This document shows positions 9,632 to 18,769 of a stretch of 64,000 nt of DNA, piece after piece. The stretch comes from Candidatus Tectimicrobiota bacterium (lineage in GTDB: Bacteria > Tectomicrobia > Entotheonellia > Entotheonellales > Entotheonellaceae). Position 1 is the first letter of the stretch. Each line of letters begins with the position of its first letter. The stretch lies in contig BPKO01000002.1 in NCBI GenBank assembly GCA_026005175.1, positions 156,501 to 220,500 on the forward strand. Reading direction: 5' to 3'. Position numbers and translations under genes: made by a program. The notes under the pieces are model-generated. The model saw nothing but the letters and a program-made list of their open reading frames with translations, had not been told where the DNA came from and ran no database searches.

Positions 9632-10033
9632 ATGGACGTTGCGTTGTCAGGCTTGACTTCTGCCTCAGCGTCCACGCCGCCGGGACTCCCTTCCCGCGTG
9701 GCGCCGGAAGGCCCTAGCGCCGCGGGGCAGAAGCCGTCGGGCGAGCCTGCACCGCCAGAGACGTCCGCTCCCCGGGAGGTCGAGACCCCTGGCAAAGAAC
9801 CGGTCACGGAACCCGTGCTGCGTCGGGAACTGTCCTTTGCCAATGCGGTAATGCAGCTTCTCGACAAGAAAATTGCCTTTAACTACGACGAGCGCATCGA
9901 CCGCGTGGTGGTGAAAGTGGTGCGTGACAGCACGGAAGAGGTGATCCGCCAGATCCCGCCGGAAGAGATGATCGAGCTGGTGGCCAGGTTTCGCACCGAG
10001 CTCCGTGGCCTGCTGTTTAACTCTCAGGGGTGA
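9632..10033 (+). CDS. flaG: FlaG family flagellar protein
   Basis: FlaG proteins influence filament length in several bacteria; the exact role is unclear. This 133-residue product has a Pro/Ala-rich variable N-terminal half and the conserved C-terminal half FANAVMQLLDKKIAFNYDER, then VVVKVVRDSTEEVIRQIPPE and MIELVARF. The start at 9632 has a GAGGAG site 9 bases upstream. It has its own sigma-28-like promoter. Its 3' end overlaps by 17 bases the 3' end of a small gene on the opposite strand. Confidence 0.9.
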   Translation: MDVALSGLTSASASTPPGLPSRVAPEGPSAAGQKPSGEPAPPETSAPREVETPGKEPVTEPVLRRELSFANAVMQLLDKKIAFNYDERIDRVVVKVVRDSTEEVIRQIPPEEMIELVARFRTELRGLLFNSQG

Positions 10034-10235
10034 TTTCCCCGGCTGCGGCAGGGGACTCGGGAGGCGGCGAGGACTTGGGTGCAAAGGCCAGGCAGCGGTG
10101 GCCGCTGACGCGCCAGACGACAAGAGCCGGTTCAACGGCAGCTTTGAAGCCTAGCTTCCGGCAGCCGTAGGGCCGCTGTCGATCCCAAGTAATGTAGTAG
10201 TAACGACAGGCACGGCAGCGGGGAGACGACGACAT
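10017..10235 (-). CDS. Small four-cysteine protein of unknown function
   Basis: A 72-residue product starting MSSSPRCRACRYYYITWD, with cysteines in the pattern CRAC ... GCRK ... HRCLAF. This looks like a small zinc-binding ribbon. It has a good AGGAGG site at 10243-10249 and a perfect TATAAT on the minus strand at 10266-10271, though no clear -35 box. Similar short Cys-rich proteins occur beside flagellar genes in some proteobacteria, but I know of no assigned function. A single-stranded nucleic-acid or protein-binding role is possible. It converges on flaG. Confidence 0.6.
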   Translation of the reverse strand: MSSSPRCRACRYYYITWDRQRPYGCRKLGFKAAVEPALVVWRVSGHRCLAFAPKSSPPPESPAAAGEITPES

Positions 10236-10326
10236 CGGCGGCCCTCCTGGTACAAGGTTTGGTTCATTATAGCCTGAAGGGCTGCCCGCTGGCGGCAAGA
10301 AAGGCACCCTTTCGGGAAAGAGGCGC

Positions 10327-10902
10327 ATGCCCGAGGTCTCCCTTTCTGCAGTCGTACCCGCGCTTGTGGGGTTTTCGCTGCCGGCTCAGGTCTCGGCCGT
10401 CGCGGCAAGGGGAGAGCGCGGCGAGAGCGCCCAGCCCCTACGGCAGCTCGAGCCATCGCAGCTGCGCCTCCTGCGGGAGTTGCAGCGGCGCGACCGCGCT
10501 GTGCGGGCACACGAGCAGGCACACCTGCTTGCTGCCGGACCCCTGGCACAAGGCGGGGCACGCTTTGTGTATCGCGTGGGCCCCGATGGCAAACGCTACG
10601 CCGTAGAAGGCGAGGTGCCCATCGATACCCGTCCTGTGCCTGGCAACCCGCAGGCCACGAAGCAAAAAGCGGCGCGCATCCGGCGGGCCGCGCTGGCGCC
10701 ACTGCATCCCTCGGCCGCTGATCTGGCCATTGCCATGAAGGCCACGGCGATGATGGCTCAGGCCCAGCTCGAGCTCATCCGGCAGCAGGGGCAAGAAACG
10801 CCGGACCGTGGCCTGGCTTCGCCCCTTCCCTCCGCCGCGCGCGGAATCGAGGCGTACCGGCACCCGCCGGCGGTGGCGGCTTCGGTGTCGCGGCGCGTGT
10901 AA
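10327..10902 (+). CDS. SprA-related putative zinc metalloprotease
   Basis: The 191-residue product matches the SprA-related (putative metalloprotease CJM1_0395) family. It has LRELQRRDRAVRAHEQAHLL, where HEQAH is an HExxH-type zinc motif. This is followed by GGARFVYRVGPDGKRYAVEG, then EVPIDTRPVPGNP and a KAARIRRAALAPLHPSAADL helix. No signal peptide or membrane helix is evident. It sits between flaG and the glycosyltransferase operon, so a role in processing a flagellar or exported protein is possible, but this is inference from position. Substrate and catalytic activity are unknown for the family. Confidence 0.75.
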   Translation: MPEVSLSAVVPALVGFSLPAQVSAVAARGERGESAQPLRQLEPSQLRLLRELQRRDRAVRAHEQAHLLAAGPLAQGGARFVYRVGPDGKRYAVEGEVPIDTRPVPGNPQATKQKAARIRRAALAPLHPSAADLAIAMKATAMMAQAQLELIRQQGQETPDRGLASPLPSAARGIEAYRHPPAVAASVSRRV

Positions 10903-10905
10903 CAG

Positions 10906-10921
10906 TGGCATACATCTTGCT
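10906..10921 (+). promoter_or_regulatory. Sigma-54 type -24/-12 promoter for the TPR-glycosyltransferase operon
   Basis: TGGCAT, five bases, TTGCT: the GG at 10907-10908 and the GC at 10919-10920 are separated by exactly 10 bases, as sigma-54 requires. It lies in the 54-base gap before the GTG start at 10957. Sigma-54 control of middle flagellar genes is well known in polar flagellates. No activator site is visible. Confidence 0.6.
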
Positions 10922-10956
10922 CTCCGTAAGGTAAGCAAGGCGTAAAGGAGACGACG

Positions 10957-12741
10957 GTGCAGGCTTCTGTATCCACGCCATCCCCTTCGCTTGAGCTGGC
11001 GCGTGCTTACGCGCGGGCCGGTGACTTGCGCCAGGCGGAGATGGTGTGCTGTCAAATTCTGCAAGACGACGTTCAAAATGCTGACGCGTTGCACTTGCTG
11101 GGGCAGGTGGCCCACCGCATGGGCCGCTATCATTTTGCTCTGATTTGCCTGGGCAAGGCCATCGCGCTGCAGCCGCTCGAGCCGCGCCTGCACCACCTCC
11201 TGGGCCAGGTCTACCGGGACCTGGGACGCCTCGACGACGCCATCAGCTGCTACCAGCAAGCCATTCGCCTTGCCCCACAGGAGGCGGACCCCTATGCGGA
11301 CCTGGGCGTTGCCTTGCAGCTGCGCGGGCGCTCGCCAGAAGCCGTTGCCAGCTACCACCGCGCCTTGCAGCTGCGCCCCGGCTGGGCCGAGGTCTATGTC
11401 AATCTGGCGGTGGCCTTGCGGGCACAGGGGCAGCTGGCAGAGGCGGCCGCACACTTGCGCCACGCCATGCAGCTTGCCCCCGATAATCCCATGATTTACA
11501 ACAACTTGGGCGTAGTTTGCCAGCTGCAGGGCCAGCTTGACGTCGCCAGCAGCCACTACCGGCAGGCAATTGCCATCGATCCCACCTATGTCAAGGCGTA
11601 CAACAACCTGGGCACGGTGCTGCGCTTGCAAGATCGGCTCGAGGAAGCCACCGCCGCCTTGCAGCAAGCGCTGGCCCTGGACCCCGAGTATGCCGACGCC
11701 TACAGCAACCTGGGGCTGGTGCTGCAGGACCAGGGCCGGCTCGATGAGGCGCTGTGGTGCTTTGAGCAGGCCTTGCAGCGCCGGGAAGACCACGTCGAGG
11801 CACACTGGAACCGGGCGTTGCTGTGGTTGGCGGTGGGCAACTATGCCCAGGGCTGGCCAGAGTATGAATGGCGCTGGCGGCGTTCGGTCTCGCCGCCACC
11901 TCCCCTGAGGCAGCCGCGCTGGGACGGCTCGCCGCTGCACGGCCAGACTATTTTTGTCTATGCAGAGCAGGGTCTTGGCGACACCCTTCAGTTCGTGCGC
12001 TACTTGCCGCTCGTGGCGGCCCTTGGAGGCCGCATTCTGTTTGCCTGCCAGCCGCCACTGGCCCGCTTGCTCCAGCGCCTGCCGGCCATCGCCCATCTCA
12101 TCGTGGCCAATGGTATCCCGGTGCCCGAGGAGCCCTTTGACGTGCACGCGCCGCTGCTGAGCTTGCCAGGACTCCTGCACACCACGGAAGCTACCATTCC
12201 GGCCGCCGTGCCTTACCTCACCCCCGATCCCGAGCTGGTAGAAAAGTGGCGGCCGCACCTAGCGCCGCTGCCTGGCTACAAGGTGGGACTGGTATGGGCC
12301 GGCAATGCCCGCCACCCCAACGACCGCCGCCGTTCCTGCACCCTCGCGCAGCTGGCGCCGCTGGCTCAAGTGCCGGGGGTTACCCTGGTGAGCTTGCAAA
12401 AAGGCCCGGCCGCACAGCAGGTGGCGCTGCTGTCCGCGCTGCCGCTAGTGGATTACAGCCACGAGCTGCACGATTTTGCCGACACCGCCGCCCTGGTTGC
12501 CCATCTCGACCTCGTCATCAGCGTCGATACCGCTGTGGCCCACCTCGCCGGCGCCATGGGCAAGCCGGTCTGGACCCTGCTGCCTTTTTCCCCTGACTGG
12601 CGCTGGCAGTGGCACCGCCCGCAGACGCCGTGGTACCCCACCATGCGGCTGTTTCGCCAGCCGCGCCCCGGCGACTGGCCGGCGGTGGTGCAGCAGGTGG
12701 TCGCAGCGCTCGCCACTCAGGTCCGTGCCCGGCATGGCTAG
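10957..12741 (+). CDS. TPR protein with GT-B type glycosyltransferase domain (copy 1)
   Basis: A 594-residue protein: residues about 10-290 form eight or so tetratricopeptide repeats (units such as AYNNLGTVLRLQDRLEEATA). Residues about 300-590 form a GT9/GT41-like glycosyltransferase domain with YAEQGLGDTLQFVRYLPLV, then YKVGLVWAGNARHPNDRR and a nucleotide-sugar pocket region VISVDTAVAHLAGAMGKPVW. The start is GTG at 10957 behind AAAGGAG. It is the first of four co-directional paralogs and the most divergent in the catalytic half. In O-GlcNAc-transferase-like enzymes TPRs hold the protein substrate; position next to flagellin and its chaperones suggests flagellin as the target. This is inferred. 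Confidence 0.82.
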   Translation: MQASVSTPSPSLELARAYARAGDLRQAEMVCCQILQDDVQNADALHLLGQVAHRMGRYHFALICLGKAIALQPLEPRLHHLLGQVYRDLGRLDDAISCYQQAIRLAPQEADPYADLGVALQLRGRSPEAVASYHRALQLRPGWAEVYVNLAVALRAQGQLAEAAAHLRHAMQLAPDNPMIYNNLGVVCQLQGQLDVASSHYRQAIAIDPTYVKAYNNLGTVLRLQDRLEEATAALQQALALDPEYADAYSNLGLVLQDQGRLDEALWCFEQALQRREDHVEAHWNRALLWLAVGNYAQGWPEYEWRWRRSVSPPPPLRQPRWDGSPLHGQTIFVYAEQGLGDTLQFVRYLPLVAALGGRILFACQPPLARLLQRLPAIAHLIVANGIPVPEEPFDVHAPLLSLPGLLHTTEATIPAAVPYLTPDPELVEKWRPHLAPLPGYKVGLVWAGNARHPNDRRRSCTLAQLAPLAQVPGVTLVSLQKGPAAQQVALLSALPLVDYSHELHDFADTAALVAHLDLVISVDTAVAHLAGAMGKPVWTLLPFSPDWRWQWHRPQTPWYPTMRLFRQPRPGDWPAVVQQVVAALATQVRARHG

Positions 12742-14800
12742 GCAAAAAGCCGCAAGCGCGGCCGCGCGGCCCACGCGGCGGCTCCCCCCGCCTGCGATTC
12801 AGGCCTGCCTGGCGCAGGCGCTGCAGGCCTACCAGAGCGGCAACTGGCAGCAGGTTGCGCACTTCTGCGAAGCGCTGCTGGCGCAGGACCCGGCCAACGC
12901 CGACGCCTGGCACCTTCTTGGACTCGTGGCCTGCCAGCAGCAGGATTACCGCCGTGCCGAGTCATGCCTGCGCCGAGCGGTGGCCTGCCAACCCACGCTG
13001 GCTGCGTTCCAGCACAACCTCGGCCTTGTGCTGCACGCCCAGGGGCGGCTGGAGGAAGCTGTGGCCTGCTACGAGGCGGCATTGCACGTCCAGCCCGACG
13101 CCGCCATCACCCGCATGCGGCTGAGCAAAGCGCTGTGGGCCCTGGGACGGCTTGCCGAAGCCACTGCCCACTACCGGGAAGTTGTCCGCCACCATCCCGA
13201 AGCCACCGCCTTTGCCGATCTCGGAGATCTCTTGCAGCTCCAGGGCCACTATGGCGAAGCGGTTGCCTGTTACCAGGAAGCCCTACGCCGGCAGCCGGCG
13301 ACCGCCAACCTCTACAACAACCTGGGCGGGGCCTACCACGCCCTGGGCCGCTATGGCGAAGCGATCGCCTGTTACCAGGAGGCCTTGCGCTTGCAGCCTG
13401 CCTGCGCCACGGTACACCACAACTTGGGCCTGGCGCACCAGGCGTGCGGGGCGCTTGCCGAGGCTGCCGCCTGCTACGAGCGCGCCCTGGCTTTGCAGCC
13501 CGACTATACCGAGGCGCACAACCACCTCGGCTTTGTCCTGCTCCAGCAAGGCGAGGTGGAACGCGCCCTGCGCCACTGCCGGGAGGCCTTGCGCCTGCGC
13601 CCCGACTATGCCGAAGCGTATAACCATCTCGGCGCGGCCCTGGCCCGCTGCGGCGACTTCGCTGCGGCCAAGCAGGCGTACGAGACGGCCCTGCGCTTGC
13701 AGCCTACCCTGGCCCAGGCGTATGCCAACTTGGGGACGCTCTACCGCGACCAGGGGGCGCTTGCCGAGGCCGTGCCGTATTACCGCCAGGCCCTGGCCCA
13801 TGCCCCCCAGCTGGCCGAGGCCCACTTTGGTCTGGCCTTGGTGCACTTGCAGCAGGGGCGGCTGGCCGAAGGCTGGCAAGGCTACGAGTGGCGCCGGCAG
13901 CTGCCCGACTACCGCCCCCGAAGCTTTCCTTTTGTGCCTTGGCAAGGCGAGCGCTTTGAGCGGGGCACGCTGGTGGTCAGTGCCGAACAGGGCCTGGGCG
14001 ACGAGCTGCTCTTTGCCAGCTGCCTGCCCGATGCCCTCGAGCAGGTAGGGCACCTGGTGCTGGAATGCGACCCGCGCCTGGCCCCGCTGTTGGCCCGCAG
14101 CCTGCCGCGGGTGACCGTGGTGGGACAGGGGCGCCACCACACGGGCTGGACAAAGCGCCTGCCTGCGGGGACGCGGCACTGTCCGGCGGGCTCCTTGCCG
14201 CGCTGGCTGCGGCCGACGCTGGAAGCCTTTTTTCCGCAGCGGCTGCGGTTGCGTGCGGCGCCAAAGCAGGTGAGGCGCTGGCGGGGCTGGCTCGAAGGGT
14301 TAGGGCCAGGGCTCAAAGTGGGGCTGAGCTGGCGCAGCCTGCGCCGGCGCACGGCCACGCCCTATTACCCGCCCGTGGCGCTGTGGCAGCCGGTGCTACG
14401 GGTTTGCGGGGTGCACTTTGTCAGCCTGCAATATGACGAAGCCGAAGCCGACTTGCCCGAGCTGGTGGCCGGCACGGGGGCGCAGGTCCACGTGTGTCCT
14501 GGCCTTGACTTGTTCAACGACCTAGAAGGCACCGCCGGCTTGCTGGCTGCTTTGGACCTGGTGATTGCGCCGAGCAACTCGACGGCGGTGCTGGCGGCCA
14601 GTTTGGGCAGGCCGGTGTGGTGCGTGCTGCGCCACGCTGGCGAGTGGGACCAGCTGGGCACGGCGCACTCGCCGTGGTTTTCGACGCTGCGGGTCTTTCG
14701 CCAGCCGCGCCCTGGCGACTGGCAGCCGGTGCTGGAGGCCATGGCCCAGGAACTGGCTGCCTGGAGCCAGGGCGGGGAAAGCGCCGGAAGGGAGCCCTAA
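12734..14800 (+). CDS. TPR-glycosyltransferase (copy 2), mosaic catalytic domain
   Basis: The 688-residue product starts inside the stop of copy 1 (ATGGCTAG overlap). About eleven TPR units occupy residues 20-390, followed by the glycosyltransferase domain beginning FPFVPWQGERFERGTLVV and VSAEQGLGDELLFASCLPDA. The first part of that domain (13931 to about 14347) is nearly the same DNA as in copies 3, 4 and 5. The rest is different and resembles copy 1 instead (NSTAVLAASLGRPVW, RVFRQPRPGDWQPVL). This half-and-half layout suggests recombination between paralogs. Likely a protein O-glycosyltransferase acting on flagellin. Confidence 0.82.
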   Translation: MARQKAASAAARPTRRLPPPAIQACLAQALQAYQSGNWQQVAHFCEALLAQDPANADAWHLLGLVACQQQDYRRAESCLRRAVACQPTLAAFQHNLGLVLHAQGRLEEAVACYEAALHVQPDAAITRMRLSKALWALGRLAEATAHYREVVRHHPEATAFADLGDLLQLQGHYGEAVACYQEALRRQPATANLYNNLGGAYHALGRYGEAIACYQEALRLQPACATVHHNLGLAHQACGALAEAAACYERALALQPDYTEAHNHLGFVLLQQGEVERALRHCREALRLRPDYAEAYNHLGAALARCGDFAAAKQAYETALRLQPTLAQAYANLGTLYRDQGALAEAVPYYRQALAHAPQLAEAHFGLALVHLQQGRLAEGWQGYEWRRQLPDYRPRSFPFVPWQGERFERGTLVVSAEQGLGDELLFASCLPDALEQVGHLVLECDPRLAPLLARSLPRVTVVGQGRHHTGWTKRLPAGTRHCPAGSLPRWLRPTLEAFFPQRLRLRAAPKQVRRWRGWLEGLGPGLKVGLSWRSLRRRTATPYYPPVALWQPVLRVCGVHFVSLQYDEAEADLPELVAGTGAQVHVCPGLDLFNDLEGTAGLLAALDLVIAPSNSTAVLAASLGRPVWCVLRHAGEWDQLGTAHSPWFSTLRVFRQPRPGDWQPVLEAMAQELAAWSQGGESAGREP
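13931..14347 (+). repeat. Shared catalytic block, partial copy in gene copy 2
   Basis: Closely matches the first half of the blocks at 15858, 17891 and 25413, then diverges near 14330-14347. It shares with the copy at 25413 the variant segment that encodes DALEQVGHLVLE, whereas copies 3 and 4 encode DALERTGHLVLE. Confidence 0.75.
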
Positions 14801-14803
14801 CGC

Positions 14804-16757
14804 ATGACGGCAACCAGCCTGGCGCCTGAGGCAGCTCGCCGTGCGGCGGCTTGCCACCGGGCCGGCGACCTAGCCCAGGCCGAGACGCTTTACCGCGGCG
14901 TGCTTGCCCGCTGGCCGCAGCATCCCGAAGCCCTCTACGGGCTCGGGGTGCTGCTGTATGAAACGGGGCGTCGCGCCGAGGCTGCCACTTGCCTGGCCCA
15001 AGCCCTGCGGCAGCGCCCGCAGTGGGCCGCGTGCCGGCTCTACCTGGGTGGCGCCTTGCTGGCCGAGGGCCGGTACCAGGAAGCCATCGTTCAGCTCCAG
15101 GAGGTTCTGCGCCTGCGGCCTGCCGACGTTCTCGCCCATCGCTTGCTGGGCGATGCCTACCGCGCCCGGGGCGAGCTTGCGGGCCGCCGTGGCCTGCTAC
15201 CGGCGGGCCGTGCAGCTTCAGCCCGAGGCGGCCGAGCTGCACAACAACCTGGGTATCTTGCTCAAAGCTCAGGGGCAATACGCCGCTGCCCGGCAACACT
15301 ACGAGCGGGCCATCGCGCTGCGTCCGGACTGGGGCGTGGCTTACGCCAACCTGGGGCATCTGTGCTGGCAGCAGGGAGAGCGTTCTCAGGCCATCCAATA
15401 CTACCAGCAGGCCTTAGCCTGCGACCCTACCTTGCCGGAGGTCTACAATAACCTCGGCCTTGCTTACCTGGAGCAACGGCAGTGGGAAGCTGCCCGCGCC
15501 TGCCTGCAGCAAGCCCTGGCCTACCGACCCGATTATGCCGAGGCGCACAACAACCTTGGTCTGGTCTATCTGGAGCACGAAGAATTTGCCGCGGCACTGG
15601 CCCACTTGCAGCAGGCCTTGCGCCTGCGCCCCGACTATGCCGAGGCGTACCTCAACCTCGGGGCAGTCCTGGAGCGGCTTGGCCGGCTGGAAGCCGCCCT
15701 GAGGACTTACGAGGCGTGCTTGCAGCTCCAGCCCGCACGTGCCAAAGCCCACTGGAACCGGGCGCTGGTGCACTTGCAGCAGGGGCGGCTGGGGGAAGGG
15801 TGGGCGGGCTACGAGTGGCGCTGGCAGCTGCCCGAACACCGCCCCCGAAGCTTTCCTTTTGTGCCCTGGCAAGGCGAGCGCTTTGAGCGGGGCACGCTGG
15901 TGGTCAGTGCCGAACAGGGCCTGGGCGACGAGCTGCTCTTTGCCAGCTGCCTGCCCGATGCCCTGGAGCGCACCGGGCACCTGGTGCTGGAATGCGACCC
16001 GCGCCTGGCCCCGCTGTTGGCCCGCAGCCTGCCGCGGGTGACCGTGGTGGGACAGGGGCGCCACCACACGGGCTGGACAAAGCGCCTGCCTGCGGGGACG
16101 CGGCACTGTCCGGCGGGGTCTTTGCCGCGCTGGCTGCGGCCGACGCTAGAAGCCTTTTTTCCGCAGCGGCTGCGGTTGCGTGCGGCGCCAAATCAGATAA
16201 GGCGCTGGCGGAGCTGGCTTGCGGGGCTGGGGCCAGGGCTCAAAGTGGGGGTGTTGTGGCGCAGTCTGCGGCAGCGGGCCCAGCAGGGGCACTATGCGCC
16301 CGTTGGGCAGTGGCAGCGGCTATGGGCGCTAGAGGGCATTTGGTGGGTGAGCTTGCAGTATGACGGGGGAAAAGAAGAGCTCGAGGCGCTGGGGGAAACG
16401 CGGGTGGTGGTGCCCGAGCTCGATGTATGGGGGGACCTTGAGGGGGTAGCGGGGCTTTTGGCGGGGTTAGACCTGGTGGTGGGACCGGAGACGGCGCTAG
16501 TGCAGCTTGGGGGAGCGCTGGGGCGGCGGGTGTGGTGTGTGGTGGCCTATCCTGGCAGCTGGCCGCAGCTGGGCACGGGGGGGATGCCGTGGTGGGAAGG
16601 GGTGCGCTACTGGGTGGCGCCGGGGCCTGGGCGGTGGGAGGAGCTGTTTTCGGCCATGGCCCAGGAACTGACCCAGCTCGCCCAGCAGGCGACGACCGAT
16701 TCCTATGCCCCCGATCTTGCAGGAGAACACATGCCATGCGGAGTTCGCAGAGCGTAG
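14804..16757 (+). CDS. TPR-glycosyltransferase (copy 3, one frameshift)
   Basis: It starts at 14804, after a GGGAG site and three bases past the stop of copy 2, with TPR units such as AETLYRGVLARWPQHPEALY. Around 15174-15182 the frame must change by one base; beyond it TPR sequence continues without loss (AAVACYRRAVQLQPEAAELH). The catalytic domain begins FPFVPWQGERFERG and ends AMAQELTQLAQQAT. The restored protein is about 650 residues. From 15858 to 16690 its DNA appears base-for-base identical to copy 4, including third codon positions. The 3' end overlaps the start of copy 4 by 22 bases. Confidence 0.78.
15858..16690 (+). repeat. 833-bp near-identical catalytic block (gene copy 3)
   Basis: Encodes the glycosyltransferase half from the FVPWQGERF motif to the LAQQA tail. 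By eye it is identical to 17891-18723 (offset 2033). The sequence on each side diverges at once, which fits recent gene conversion. Confidence 0.85.
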
Positions 16758-18769
16758 AGCGGTTACTTGCCCAGGGGTGGCAGCAGCACCAGAATGGGGC
16801 CCTGGCAGAGGCAGAGGCCCTCTACCGGCACCTCCTCCAGCAGCAGCCGCACCATCCCGACGCCCTGCACCTGCTGGGAGTGTTGCTGCACCAGAGCGGC
16901 CGCTCGCCCGCCGCCATCCCGCTGCTGCGCCAGGCCATCGGCCAGCGCCCTGACAACTGGGTGTATTACCACAACCTGGGCGAGGCGTACCGCGTCTTGG
17001 GCCGCTGGCACGAAGCCATGCTCTGTTTTCAGGCCGCTTTGCGCATGCAGCCCCAGGCTGCCGAAAGCTACAGCAGCCTGGGCGCCACGTTGCAGGCCCA
17101 GGGTCAGCTTGCCGCTGCATGCCAGTGTTACCACCAGGCCCTCCGCCTGCGGCCTGACCTGGTGGCAGCTCACATCAATCTTGGCACCCTCTACGAGGCC
17201 CAGGGCCAGCTCGCCGCAGCCGCCGCGCACTACGCCCAGGCCTTGCACTTGCAGCCTCAGGCCGCAGAAGCCCACTTCAATCTGGCCAACGTTCTGCGCG
17301 CCCAGGGCAAGAAAGCCGAGGCCCTCGCCCACTACCGTACCGCCTTGCGCCTGCGACCGGGCTGGCTCGATGTCTATAACAACCTGGGCATGCTGCTCAA
17401 AGAGGAAGGGCAGCTGGAGGCAGCGCGCGCCTGTTATGAGCAGGCCCTGCATCTTGAGCCCGGCGCCGCCGAGCTGCACAGCAACCTAGGCGTAGTCCTC
17501 AAAGATCTGCGGCAGTTCGAAGCGGCCATCCATCACTATCGGGAAGCCCTGCGCTTGCAACCCGCCCTCGTGGAAGCTCATGCCAACCTGGGCAACGTGT
17601 ACAAGGAGCTCGGAGACTACGAGGCGGCGGTGCGCCACTACCGGCAAGCCCTGGCGCAACGCCCGCACTGGAGCGAGGTGCTGTGCAATCTCGGCCACGC
17701 CTACCAGGCTCTGGGACAGTTTGCCGAGGCCCACCAGTCTTACGCGCGTGCCCTTGCTTGCCGTCCCGATTACGTCGAAGCCCACATCAGCGAGGCCCTC
17801 CTCCTGCTGGTCCAGGGGCGGCTGGAGGAAGGCTGGGAGGGCTACGAGTGGCGCCTGCGCCTCGATGCCGGCCGCTTGCAGGCCTTTCCCTTTGTGCCCT
17901 GGCAAGGCGAGCGCTTTGAGCGGGGCACGCTGGTGGTCAGTGCCGAACAGGGCCTGGGCGACGAGCTGCTCTTTGCCAGCTGCCTGCCCGATGCCCTGGA
18001 GCGCACCGGGCACCTGGTGCTGGAATGCGACCCGCGCCTGGCCCCGCTGTTGGCCCGCAGCCTGCCGCGGGTGACCGTGGTGGGACAGGGGCGCCACCAC
18101 ACGGGCTGGACAAAGCGCCTGCCTGCGGGGACGCGGCACTGTCCGGCGGGGTCTTTGCCGCGCTGGCTGCGGCCGACGCTAGAAGCCTTTTTTCCGCAGC
18201 GGCTGCGGTTGCGTGCGGCGCCAAATCAGATAAGGCGCTGGCGGAGCTGGCTTGCGGGGCTGGGGCCAGGGCTCAAAGTGGGGGTGTTGTGGCGCAGTCT
18301 GCGGCAGCGGGCCCAGCAGGGGCACTATGCGCCCGTTGGGCAGTGGCAGCGGCTATGGGCGCTAGAGGGCATTTGGTGGGTGAGCTTGCAGTATGACGGG
18401 GGAAAAGAAGAGCTCGAGGCGCTGGGGGAAACGCGGGTGGTGGTGCCCGAGCTCGATGTATGGGGGGACCTTGAGGGGGTAGCGGGGCTTTTGGCGGGGT
18501 TAGACCTGGTGGTGGGACCGGAGACGGCGCTAGTGCAGCTTGGGGGAGCGCTGGGGCGGCGGGTGTGGTGTGTGGTGGCCTATCCTGGCAGCTGGCCGCA
18601 GCTGGGCACGGGGGGGATGCCGTGGTGGGAAGGGGTGCGCTACTGGGTGGCGCCGGGGCCTGGGCGGTGGGAGGAGCTGTTTTCGGCCATGGCCCAGGAA
18701 CTGACCCAGCTCGCCCAGCAGGCCGCCGGGAGCGCTACGGCGCCAGCCGCTGCTACACAGCACGATTGA
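16736..18769 (+). CDS. TPR-glycosyltransferase (copy 4)
   Basis: A 677-residue protein. I chose the ATG at 16736 because an AGGAGA site lies at 16721-16726; the open frame extends further upstream only through copy 3. About eleven TPR units (for example YNNLGMLLKEEGQLEAARAC) precede the shared catalytic block FPFVPWQGERFERG to AMAQELTQLAQQA. The N-terminal repeats differ from the other copies, while the C-terminal half is identical to copy 3. If TPRs select the acceptor and the C-terminal half selects the sugar, copies 3 and 4 may attach the same sugar to different sites. It converges on fliT with a 17-base overlap. Confidence 0.82.
   Translation: MRSSQSVERLLAQGWQQHQNGALAEAEALYRHLLQQQPHHPDALHLLGVLLHQSGRSPAAIPLLRQAIGQRPDNWVYYHNLGEAYRVLGRWHEAMLCFQAALRMQPQAAESYSSLGATLQAQGQLAAACQCYHQALRLRPDLVAAHINLGTLYEAQGQLAAAAAHYAQALHLQPQAAEAHFNLANVLRAQGKKAEALAHYRTALRLRPGWLDVYNNLGMLLKEEGQLEAARACYEQALHLEPGAAELHSNLGVVLKDLRQFEAAIHHYREALRLQPALVEAHANLGNVYKELGDYEAAVRHYRQALAQRPHWSEVLCNLGHAYQALGQFAEAHQSYARALACRPDYVEAHISEALLLLVQGRLEEGWEGYEWRLRLDAGRLQAFPFVPWQGERFERGTLVVSAEQGLGDELLFASCLPDALERTGHLVLECDPRLAPLLARSLPRVTVVGQGRHHTGWTKRLPAGTRHCPAGSLPRWLRPTLEAFFPQRLRLRAAPNQIRRWRSWLAGLGPGLKVGVLWRSLRQRAQQGHYAPVGQWQRLWALEGIWWVSLQYDGGKEELEALGETRVVVPELDVWGDLEGVAGLLAGLDLVVGPETALVQLGGALGRRVWCVVAYPGSWPQLGTGGMPWWEGVRYWVAPGPGRWEELFSAMAQELTQLAQQAAGSATAPAAATQHD
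17891..18723 (+). repeat. 833-bp near-identical catalytic block (gene copy 4)
   Basis: Second member of the identical pair with 15858-16690. The block ends within the last 16 codons of the gene. Confidence 0.85.
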
